This document shows, one piece after another, positions 53,677 to 62,732 of a DNA stretch of 64,000 bases (the first letter of the stretch is position 1; each line of letters opens with the position of its first letter). Made by a program: the position numbers and the translations under genes. Source of the DNA: Siphonodentalium dalli (lineage: Eukaryota; Mollusca; Scaphopoda; Gadilida; Siphonodentaliidae). The stretch spans positions 81,184,705 to 81,248,704 of the forward strand of contig CP136067.1 in NCBI GenBank assembly GCA_032622095.1. The letters are read 5' to 3'. Under the pieces are notes generated by a model. It was not told where the DNA came from. It saw nothing but the letters and a program-made list of their open reading frames with translations, and ran no database searches.

Positions 53677-54020
53677 TTGAGTTGCACGAGAAGCATGCCC
53701 AGACGCAACACGTCGCCAAACTACTGGAGGACCTCGTTCCACAAGTGTTCGACGCTTCAACATACGGTCATATCACATTTGAGAAAATCGTTTCCATTTT
53801 GCAAGATATCAGAGAGAGCGTATTGGAAGAGTACCGTATAAAGACATTTGGGCCGCGTTCGTTTTTCTCCCCGACCAATGTGACTCGGCACCGGAGGGAC
53901 GTTCTGTTCTTGTCTGATCATGACGTGCACATGAACCAGTATGGACACGATTTACTCCATGGAATTTCACACAAATTCCACATGATTAGTATGGCGATTC
54001 TTTCAGCTCTAATGTTTGAG
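53677..54020 (+). CDS. Hv1-like voltage-sensor protein, S1-S2 loop and S2 exon
   Basis: Encodes (V)ELHEKHAQTQHVAKLLEDLV, a helical stretch TFEKIVSILQDIRESVLEEY, then FFSPTNVTRHRRDVLFLSDH + DVHMNQYGHDLLHGISHKFH and the start of S2, MISMAILSALMFE. The loop between S1 and S2 is about 98 residues, against roughly a dozen in human Hv1. It is His-rich (six His within SDHDVH...KFH), holds an NVT N-glycosylation sequon and an RHRR furin-like site. KFHMIS keeps the Zn2+-binding His140 position, and MFE keeps Glu153, but the Phe150 charge-transfer position is Leu. Acceptor TTTTTGCAG, donor GAG|GTGAGT; it ends in phase 0. Confidence 0.85.
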
Positions 54021-54179
54021 GTGAGTTGGTATAACATTACACAAAGGAGAAGACGAAGATGAAGATCTGAGTGTATATGTAATTGGTAGTCATATTACAA
54101 CGCTCTGTAAGGTTGTCATAATGTTAGCTCGAGTGTCACATGTGAGCCCGGGGACATTGTTTCTATAATAAATATGCAT

Positions 54180-54363
54180 ACTGAGTCAGTGCCTCAACAA
54201 GAGGAAATAACAGGAAATTATATAGACAAAAGTTCAACAAGAATGTTAGAAAATACTTCTTCACCCAGACCATATCGTTCAACTAAAAGCTCTGGATGAA
54301 TTTAAGACTAACATAGACGCTTACTTCTATCACTTGAAGTATGATTACGAATACGTCAATTGA
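54180..54363 (+). pseudogene. LINE ORF2 C-terminal fragment, decayed
   Basis: NKNVRKYFFTQ, then after a frame break ALDEFKTNIDAYFYHLKYDY + EYVN and a stop, match the usual C-terminal pattern of CR1/jockey-type LINE polyproteins (RKYFFSQR...WNSLP...LxxFKxxLDxxW). It is frameshifted or stop-broken after KYFFTQTISFN. It lies in intron 3 of the Hv1-like gene, right before the histone fragment. Confidence 0.55.
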
Positions 54364-54384
54364 TTTGTTGTTGTTGTGTTGTCT

Positions 54385-54465
54385 GGTGTGACCATCGCCC
54401 AGGGTGGTGTTCTGCCAAACATCCAGGCTGTCCTCCTCCCCAAGAAATCTCAGAGCAGCAAGTAA
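54385..54465 (+). pseudogene. Histone H2A C-terminal fragment
   Basis: Encodes [20 protein letters not shown] + KSQSSK and a TAA stop. It matches the invariant C-terminal docking region of H2A almost residue for residue, with a variant tail. Only 26 codons are present; upstream is a TTG repeat and LINE-like sequence, and no histone 3' stem-loop was seen within the next 60 bases. It is a captured 3' piece of an H2A gene, not a functional gene. The intact codons suggest a recent event. Confidence 0.85.
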
Positions 54466-55157
54466 ACAGTTTGCTACTCAAACACAACAACAAAATATTT
54501 CGCATATGGGAACAATTGCTATCTAAATATTAATATTACAGTAGCATTACCGATCAAAGTCAAATTAGATACCAATGTTTAATCAAAACTTGACGGTAAA
54601 ATATTGGAAATGGTCAAAGGATTTAAAAATATCTGAAAATCATATAATTAAGGAAGGTCAACTTAGACTAAAATATTTGAACTTACTACACACAGATGTT
54701 TGTTGACAAATCACTGTACTAGTTTTGTTTAAATAACATGATCTCAACACGAGAAAATTCGTCAGTGGAGAGCTATCAATAATGAATATAAAAGTGTGCA
54801 TGTCCTTCTTATAGTGGTGATGTTTTAAGGCTTTTATATTGTTTGCATGTTTATACCGCGAGTGCATTGGGTCGTTCGTGGATCATGTTAGTATTTATCT
54901 TGTTTTGATATGATTCCGCATCTGAGACGACGTTAAAATCTTCTTGTTTCTCAAAATGCATCGATGCCACCCTCTGCCAAAATGTTATACTGTTTAGCAG
55001 AGAGACATGCTAATATAAGAGAGAGATATGTTTATTCCTCCAAATATGGAGACCATTATGGTATATCCCATTACAATCAACGCTATTAAAATATGGTCTA
55101 ATTAGACTGAGTCACACCACAAAGAGTCGAATTTTCATATTTTGATTTTATTTTCAG
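54466..55157. other. Hv1-like intron 3, remainder
   Basis: AT-rich and non-coding. Nothing bounded was recognised before the next acceptor. Confidence 0.4.
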
Positions 55158-55211
55158 ACGTTCTTAAAAGTATTTGCAATGGGAAAGAAAATATTAAAGC
55201 ACAAAATAGAG
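55158..55211 (+). CDS. Hv1-like voltage-sensor protein, S2 end/S2-S3 linker exon
   Basis: A 54-nt phase 0-0 exon after TTATTTTCAG encodes TFLKVFAMGKKILKHKIE and ends GAG|GTGAGT. With the previous exon S2 reads ALMFE-TFLKVFAM. The Lys of FLK is at the Lys157 position of Hv1, and KHKIE aligns with the HHKFE before S3. The small size makes it easy to miss; the phase match on both sides and the clear alignment support it. Confidence 0.82.
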
Positions 55212-56610
55212 GTGAGTCCAAATTGCAATTGCCCCAGTATCCTACCCTTTGATTTAAACATATTTTTATTAGTATTATGCATAAATAATACATTACATAT
55301 CAGGGATTGGAGGACAAGTTCTGTGAAACTTAGATGGACCTCCGCTCCCTACAGATCATACATGATGATGAAACATAAATATAACAATTTATTTGGATTT
55401 ATATCAGGTTTTGGTAGGGCTATATATATTTTGAGTGCGTGAGTATAAGATATTACATGGGGTGTTAACTAGTTTAAATCGGCGGTCTGATGGGGGTAAT
55501 GAGTATACTTATACATACATATGACTAGTATGACAACTGGCAGCATATATATGTATAATGTGGGGAAAGCGTTAGTTGGTGTGTTTTTGGAAATGGTAAA
55601 TAGAAAGGGGTCTTGTTTATAGTATATCAGTTGCATTTATGTTGTAATTATATGGACACATGTATACACGATATAAGAATGAACAATTGTATACTGCATA
55701 CACATGATACACTGCCTGCATATAGCGCACATGCAGTTGTATGTAACTCCAGAACTTTGACCAACACTGGGCACTGGGTGGATTCAAAGGCAAGTAAGCG
55801 ACTCAGTGATCTCACTTATTTATTCATTTGTTGTCTACATTTCCCATTAAAGATAGCAGTATATTTTGACGGCACAGAAATGACTTAATTTAATGATTTA
55901 ATCGTCTGTGTCTTTTCTTCACGTCGTTCACATATTGGGACTGATATGTGGGCGTTGTACTTTGTTTCTCGGAATTTGAGACAATAATTTCACACAGACC
56001 TGTGCATGTGGCTAATCAACGGTTGTTTATAACAGTCGCCTCTAATACATCTCTGTCTTCTCATAAAATGTCACAACGTGGTACAGGCATTGTCATCTGC
56101 GCGCAACGAACTACTTTATTAATTTACTTGTCAAAATCTTGCCTCCGGCGACGCATTCTTGTGTGCAAAGATTTGAAACAACAGCCCTTGTTCTCATCTA
56201 TTGTTGGCTTTAGATACGGTGCATTGTTTCGCCGACGTGTTCATTTGGACATGTGATATAAATCTTGCCGAGAGTTGTTCAGATTACATTCGCCATATAG
56301 AGGGGAGGTGATCAGGTGGGACACAATGGTCCCTTGGTAATAGGATTAGACGGGAACGCATACTGCAGATGCGTTCTCGTATGTTCGTGCTGAGCGGATG
56401 ATCCTAATTCTTCGGAACCCCGGGAAATCGCGGACATAATCACGAATGGGGATTCGTTTTGCAGGTAAGCCGTCTTATGAATTTTCGGGGGCGCTGGTGT
56501 TAATCAAAGACAAGGGGAATATTCGAATAACTTTTAAAAAGCGTACATTTTTAGTCATGGTGATGCATATACACAGAAATTGTCTCACACAAATAACATA
56601 TTCTTAGAAA

Positions 56611-56680
56611 TATAGGGGTAATATAGGGGTAATATAGGGGTAATATATGGGTAATATAGGGGTAATATAGAGGTAATTAA
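56611..56680. repeat. 11-bp tandem repeat TATAGGGGTAA
   Basis: Six consecutive units with two single-base variants (ATGGG, AGAGG). Confidence 0.95.
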
Positions 56681-57189
56681 GCTCATACTAAGGCCACAGA
56701 TATCAACTTCAAATGAATTATATGGAAGGATCGGCAAATAAAATGAAATTCTTTCATCAGATATGCATGTGTACAATGAACACTAACTTCTAGCTGAATA
56801 TAATATTGAATGTTAAGAGGGAGTAAAGTGGTAACATTTGAATAGGGAATTTGGTGTTAATTTTGGGGATAAGAATACTCAATACTTACAAAGCGCAGAA
56901 GACCGCTTCGTGTCTTGTTGGAAAGTGTGAACACATCTTTAGTGACAACGCGAAGTGGATTTTTTTTTATAAAAATCATTCACAGTACAAAATGACTAAT
57001 GCATTCTGGGGGAAAAACAACTGCTATGTGGCCCAACCGAGTTACGCTGCATGTGATGTTCGTGGTACATAATGCATCCCCTTGATCATCAACGCTGTCT
57101 ACATATATGTGCAGATGCGAAACGCATGCATGAGTCTGGATTGAGCTTTTTAGAGTATATCTTCAGAATACAAAATTGAGCCTTATGTC

Positions 57190-57700
57190 ATTCACACACG
57201 ATCACATGTGCACATTGCTCGCGAAATGGTTTCTAGATTGCGCGTGAGCAACCACATATTGGCATGCAATAGAAAAAGGGAGGCACGGACAACCAGTAAT
57301 ACCATAAGAAAATCGCTGTGTTCCATGTGTGACAAACAATGTGTCGAATCTGAAATGCATTTTATAATGGAATGTAACGCATACGATGATTTAAGATCTA
57401 ATTTATTCAGCGAAATTGAGAAACACGATAGTGAATTCAATAATTTGAATGACGCAGATAAATTTGCACTGATTATGAGAAATGATAATACTAAATTAAA
57501 CAAGGTTTGCAACACAGTCCGGTTATTCTTCCTTCGGCCGAATAAAAAAACTTGAAGAAATAATTGAGGGAATGTTGATAAGAACTGTGTTTGTTATAAT
57601 AATATATTTATGTATTGCTCATTTATGTATATGATACTCATCAGTATCTTGCAACTGCCCATTGAGGTGCCCGTTTTGCAATAAATTATTGTATCATGTA
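57190..57700 (+). mobile_element. LINE C-terminal zinc-finger fragment and 3' UTR
   Basis: An open stretch to the TGA at 57553-57555 encodes HIAREMVSRLRVSNHILACN, then CSMCDKQCVESEMHFIMECN and AYDDLRSNLF. C-x2-C-x(9-11)-H-x4-C after a RLRxSNH helix is the C-terminal zinc-binding region of many animal non-LTR retrotransposons. The following 140 bp ends GCAATAAATTATTGTATC, like a LINE 3' end. RT is absent, so it is a 5'-truncated insertion in sense orientation in intron 4. Confidence 0.75.
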
Positions 57701-57761
57701 TACAGTCGCTTTACATTACACTCACATTTATACATGTACTATATGACCCCATGTATTCCAG

Positions 57762-57900
57762 GTTTTCGATGCATTTGTTGTTACTGTATCCTGGATACTG
57801 GATGTTTCTCTCTGGAAGGGGCTTTGGTCGCAGCCAGGGGCGGACGCCGCGACGATTCTTGCGATCATGTTACCGTGGAGGGTAATCCGAATCGTCAACA
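57762..57900 (+). CDS. Hv1-like voltage-sensor protein, S3-S4 exon
   Basis: Encodes VFDAFVVTVSWILDVSLWKG + LWSQPGADAATILAIMLPWR + VIRIVN plus one base. VFDAxVVxVSxxLD is the S3 signature of Hv1, with both Asp174 and Asp185 positions kept. S4 reads MLPWRVIRIVN against LLRLWRVARIIN in human Hv1: the second and third gating arginines and Asn214 are present, but the first (Arg205 position) is Leu, followed by Pro. The S3-S4 loop lacks the Zn2+-binding His193. Acceptor ATTCCAG, donor ACA|GTAAGT. Confidence 0.87.
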
Positions 57901-57984
57901 GTAAGTCTCCTGTACATAATCTTGTCCGATGTTCACCTGTTCTTTACTAAATAGATTATCCCGGCAGTTATCGAAGCATTCCAT

Positions 57985-58135
57985 GGGAATCATTGATTAT
58001 TCATTTGGAGAATGAAATATAAGCAGAGGGCAGACAGGCAAAATGGTCATTTCAGGAGGGAAATGTTCAGATAATAAGTTGAGGAAACTACTCGTCGATG
58101 AGTATTTAGTAAAGAAATGGTTTAAAGCAGTATTT
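57985..58135 (+). repeat. Dispersed repeat family F, diverged copy
   Basis: ATTCATTTGGAGAATGAAAT, AGGGCAGACAGGC, GGGAAATGTTCAGATAATAA and ACTACTCGTCGATGAGTATT match the F copies at 28-37 kb with more substitutions. Confidence 0.65.
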
Positions 58136-58379
58136 TTTCATTCAATGCCCCATTTAATTTGACGCCGAAATATACATAATTTTCTAAGCCATTGTTTGGC
58201 TTACGAGGTGAATAAATTCTGAAAATAAAATTGCAATCGTCATTCGCATCGTGCGAGACAAAATGGCATATCAATTATACTCTTTAATGTAAATTTACAT
58301 AGCTCAGGCCAACTTCAATGTGATTTAATTGGCAATATAAAAAGTACATTATGTGAGCTATGTGTATGAAGGGTGGGGT

Positions 58380-58615
58380 TGATCGGGGAGGGGCGGCTAC
58401 CCTCAACTTTGTCAAAATGTTCAACAGTCCGAAATTTCATGCCTGACCCAATATTAGTTGGACATTTTACACCACTTATAGGTTGAAACTGTTCTCATTG
58501 TTTGATTTTTCAACAAGTAATGAGCGGAAATTGTGTTGGTTTTAGACCTTAGCATATTTGTTCTACTTTTGGTCAAAATTTTGGTCTGAAATGCTTTGGC
58601 TCAAGTGGGGGGGGG
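58380..58615 (+). repeat. Dispersed repeat, relative of 41740-42090
   Basis: G-rich ends enclosing GTTTGATTTTTCAACAAGTA, GTTGGTTTTAGACC and TTGGTCTGAAAT. In inverse orientation to the copy at 41.8 kb. Confidence 0.6.
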
Positions 58616-58667
58616 GGGATGCATTAGAAATTTGACAATCCACAATTTATGTATTCATATCCCATTT

Positions 58668-58751
58668 TTAACTCATTCAGTGCCGGCGACGTATATATAC
58701 GTCGCCCGAAAAGCGCCAACCATTTGCCGGCGACGTAAATATACGTCGCCC
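58668..58751. repeat. Paired GCCGGCGACGTATATACGTCGCC palindromes
   Basis: GGCGACGTATATATACGTCG + CC at 58685-58706 is a perfect 22-bp palindrome, and a one-mismatch copy lies at 58729-58750. The left context TTTTTAACTCATTCAGTGCC resembles the TTAA-anchored ends of some piggyBac-like elements, but no partner end was found. Confidence 0.6.
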
Positions 58752-59890
58752 AGAACATCTCGCTTAAAACATGCTCTACTGGCCGAAAAACTCACAATTT
58801 CATTATTGGTGTACATGTTTAAAACACTGTGGATTACAAGTCACATCTTGGGAGAATTTTCATCGGGGGGGGGGGGGGGGGTGAGTGGCGGCTGGTATGT
58901 TAATACGCGCATGCGTATATCCAATTTGTAAACCATGGCGTAGCCGAAGATATCTCCGTTCAAACGACGTATCGGGCAGCTCCGTACGTTGAGGCATTCG
59001 GGAGATAGAGCCGCCTGAATATAGGTGGTGAAAAATTGTGTGTTTTGTGGGCGTGACTAAAGTCAACGTATACAGCGTCCAGATCTGTTAATTGGAGACC
59101 GATTTTGATTGCATAAAAGGCGATTACTATCAAGTCGGGCATGCCCTAATCCATAGAACACTTGGTTTGTCCCCAAACGATCGAGGAACACCGATTTGGA
59201 CAACGCGCACATTACGTCAATCAAAATATGTACCTTAAGGGGTTCGCCAAATTACAATGATAAATTACTACAGGAAACATTGTCAATATATTGCTCTTAC
59301 ATGTTTTAAGATATCGAACGGACATTTGGTAGTGAGGGGTTATTCGATGTGCTGAATTCGATTGAATTGTCACCGAGTAACTCTGATTGCCCAAATTTGT
59401 GTCATTGACGCCATACATGTAGCTACGTGTAGGCCTACCGCATGAACGGGGAACTATAGTATACGCCGCACAGCGAAAGTACGATTGTTGTAGGCCTTTA
59501 GAACGGACACAATTGATTTTCAAATTGTCTTCAGTTTTGCCATAAATTTGCTTTTCTAGGAAATCGGTTATTGTAAACGTCATCCCATTTAGAAAATTCG
59601 TTAGGTCTCACTAATCACCCCCCCCCCCACAATTCCGATCTTTGCCATAACATAATGCTAGGTTATTCCACCATCACAATTAATGCCTAAAACTACACAG
59701 AATATATTAGTTAGATGGCAACATAAAACAACACATTTGCAATTTCATACAATCGGTGTTAATTTGAAGTATTCGTTGCCATGGCAACGTGAAAGTTTGG
59801 AGCTGTGATGAACCTGTATTACCGGAATTGGACTTTTAAAGAACTTCTTGAGTAGGGCCTATACTATCAATGTTTGCTGTCAATTCAAAG
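58752..59890. other. Hv1-like intron 5, unique part
   Basis: No exon with S4-continuation coding was found. Contains a poly-G run at about 58864-58880 and a poly-C run at about 59619-59628. Confidence 0.4.
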
Positions 59891-59894
59891 TAAA

Positions 59895-61147
59895 TATGAA
59901 ATGAAATTTTGCATGAATGTTGACATTGACATGTAGATGGGAACGAGTCATTTTGGGGTCATTCGGCCAAAAAACATGGCCGCTGGTGGCCATCTTGGAT
60001 TTCAAAATTCAATCCATTGGTGCGGGCTACAGGTCGTAATGTTCGTTTGATCATCATGAAATTTGTCATGGATGTTAATATTGACATGTAGATGGGAACG
60101 AGTCATTTTGGGGTCGTTCGGCCAAAAAACATGGCCGTCAGCAGCCATCTTGGATTTTACTCTTTGCATGACTAAATCATTTGGCGCAGGCTACAGGTCG
60201 TAGTTTTGATCGGAACTTCATGAAATTTGTCATGGATGTTAACAATGATATGTAGATGGGAACGAGTGATTTTAGGGTTGTTCGGCCAAAAAACATGGCC
60301 GCCAGCAGCCATCTTGGATTTTACTCTTTGCATGACTAAATCCTTTGGCGCGGGCTACAGGTCGTACCTTTGGTCTGATCTTTATGAAATTTGTCATGAA
60401 TGTTTACATTGACATGTAGATGGGAACGAGTCATTTTGGAGTCATTCGGCCAAAAACCATGGCAGCTGGTGGCCATTTTGGATTTCAAAATTCAATCCAT
60501 TGGCGCGGGCTACAGGTCGTACTGTTTGTCTGATCATCATGATATTTATCATGGATGTTAATATTAACATGTAGATGGGAACGAGTCATTTTGGGGTCGT
60601 TTGGCTAAAAACATGTCCGCCAGCAGCCATATTGGATTTTACTCTTTGCATGAATAAATCCTTTGATGCGGGCTACAGGTCGTAGCTTTGGTCGGAACTT
60701 CATGAAATTTGTCATGTATGTTAACAATGACATGTAGATGGGAAACGAGTCATTTTGGGGTCGTTCAGCTGAAAAACATGGCCGCCAGCAGCCATCTTGG
60801 ATTTTACTCTTTGCATGACTAAATCCATTGGCACAGGCTACAGGTCATACCTTTGATCAGATCATTATGAGATTTGTAAAGGCTGTAGATGGGAACAAGT
60901 CATTTTGGGGTAATTCGGAAAAAAACATGGCTGCCAGTGACCATTTTAGAATTTACTCTTTGCATCAATAAATCCTTTGGCACACCATAATCACCACATC
61001 CCTGATCCGATCATTATGAAACCTGTTATGAATGTTGATATTGACATATACATCTAGTGTTACTTAGACATTTCAATTAGCACTTTTCCTATTCCTCCAT
61101 TTACTGTCGACCATTAAATTATTCCCCTACCTAAGTTGAGCTACAGT
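59895..61147 (+). repeat. Tandem-array element R, copy 2 (3' part)
   Basis: Seven to eight units of about 160 bp, each with GACATGTAGATGGGAACGAG, CATTTTGGGGTC, TTCGGCCAAAAAACATGGCC, CAGCAGCCATCTTGGATTTT, ACTCTTTGCATGACTAAATC and GGGCTACAGGTCGTAC. It ends AAGTTGAGCTACAGT like copy 1. The 5' terminus (TAGCTCAAC...GAGCTAT) is absent. Its end lies 30 bp before the putative last exon of the Hv1-like gene. Confidence 0.88.
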
Positions 61148-61176
61148 GTCATTGACACTTTCATTTTTGTTCGCAG

Positions 61177-61328
61177 AGACAGTGAGGTGCGAACATATTT
61201 CTAGAAAGTTCAAAACATTTTCGAAAGATCCTGGTGCATATAAAGCATGTCCGGCAAAACAGTCGAGCGTTGTTCAATTGAAAAACAATTGCACTCAAAA
61301 ATGTGAATGTGGAAACATGGATTATTAA
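61177..61328 (+). CDS. Hv1-like voltage-sensor protein, tentative last exon
   Basis: After TTTTTGTTCGCAG, an exon starting AG completes a Lys codon with the leftover base of the S4 exon. It encodes (K)TVRCEHISRKFKTFSKDPGA + YKACPAKQSSVVQLKNNCTQ + KCECGNMDY and TAA. KTVRCEHISRKFK loosely resembles the KTRSERQLLRLK after S4 of Hv1, but the hydrophobic GIIISV and the long coiled coil that dimerises Hv1 are missing. The tail is Cys-rich (five Cys). If right, the protein is about 296 residues and probably lacks the coiled coil. The acceptor lies next to repeat R, so it could be fortuitous. Confidence 0.4.
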
Positions 61329-62730
61329 AATGCCTTATTAATTAACTGGGAAAACAAGCTTTCCCATTCTCAACGCAATAGACAATTTGATATGTCTCGA
61401 AGATTGTAGATCAGTCGCTAATGGGGGAATGTTCTCATTGACAAACACACTGTTGATCAAAGACTAGCCAACGGTCGCGTGTCCTTTATTTAATTATGTC
61501 GGTATTTGTAATTATGTCGTTCTAGTCACACTAGTAATTTAACCCAATTGGTATATAATATAGCATCATCGGCAACCAATCGTTTTCACATCCTTTATAT
61601 GAAAGATATGTCTATATTTTTCTATACATATGTCAAACAACTCGTACGTATTACTAAGACTAGCATTAGTGTAATAGATCAACTTGAGATAACAGATATT
61701 CTGTCCGTACATACAACTATTTCAGCGATGGATGAACTGAAATTTGATATCTAGAGTTTTGTTATCGATCTCTCTCAAACGAGGGGCCAGCACCCGTGGT
61801 TCAAACTGTTGTTGGTAAGACACCACAAAACATGCCAAATTTGTGATGGGCGCAAGTATAGGCATCTCCACTGAGTGCATTCTAGTTAGCTACATGTATT
61901 CATGGCATATGGTAATTCGTCGGTGTCCAATCGGATATTACATTGTTTACCAGATCGCACGCACGGATGGTGATCGGTAGTTTGGTCGCCTCGAGCGATA
62001 TTGCCACGACAACGCAACACAACCAGAGCGTGAACATAATAAGTTTGATAAGATGTATGACTGTATATAGTCGCACTAAAATTGTTCAGGTCACATTAGC
62101 ACGAACTTTCTAGTACTTTGATTGCTTCTTCTGTGAAACAGCTATATTATACATGTATATACTTCAACAACACATTTCCCTATATTATCATTGTGGATAT
62201 TCTTGTATATGAAAATTCTTAATTCGTGATAACTGTTACCTACTGAGAAACACAAGCCTTATTGATCTCGGTAGGGAGCTTTCAGCTACCGCGAATTAAG
62301 AAACACCAAAATATATCGGTTTCTGGTATGAAAATGACGCTTTCCAAATTCAAATTCATGGTGTGATATACATATTACTCAATCAGACACGTTAGTCAAG
62401 TATATCAGAATTATGAATGAGATCTCGTACTCTGCTATAAGATGAATATACAATTTTATTAATCAATAATTGTGTCATATAGGGGTAAACACATTTTTCT
62501 TCAATGTGCGAAAAACCCGTTGTATAGAAATGTCTACTAAGTCAGCTGACTAAGTGACGGAAGTGACGAACTTCAGCTCTAAACGGATTTCCCCTCTCGG
62601 ACAATAAAACGCGTTCAGAAGTTCCTTGTCAGTCTTTTACTGATATGGCAACAATAAAGAGCGTTTACCCATTTATGTGCAAAACGTATTTACATGTACT
62701 ATTAATTAAACCTTGAGTGAATGCAGCCTT
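61329..62730. other. Downstream flank of the Hv1-like gene, nothing recognised
   Basis: No clear poly(A) signal near the tentative stop and no recognisable gene. A short inverted pair ACTGAGAAACACAAGC... and CGCGAATTAAGAAACACC near 62240-62310 suggests a small degraded hairpin (AATTCGTGATAACTG / TACCGCGAATTAAG). Confidence 0.4.
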
Positions 62731-62732
62731 TT

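Larger units (their letters stand above)
55212..57761. other. Hv1-like intron 4
   Basis: Contains a repeat related to 44095-44275 (GGGATTGGAGGACAAGTTCT, about 55300), an 11-bp tandem repeat and a LINE zinc-finger fragment. No additional exon of the gene is visible, and the S2-S3 junction needs none. Confidence 0.5.

Noticed and set aside
54385-54465. A functional histone H2A gene
   Set aside because: Only the last 26 codons are present; no histone-fold coding sequence, promoter or 3' stem-loop was found.
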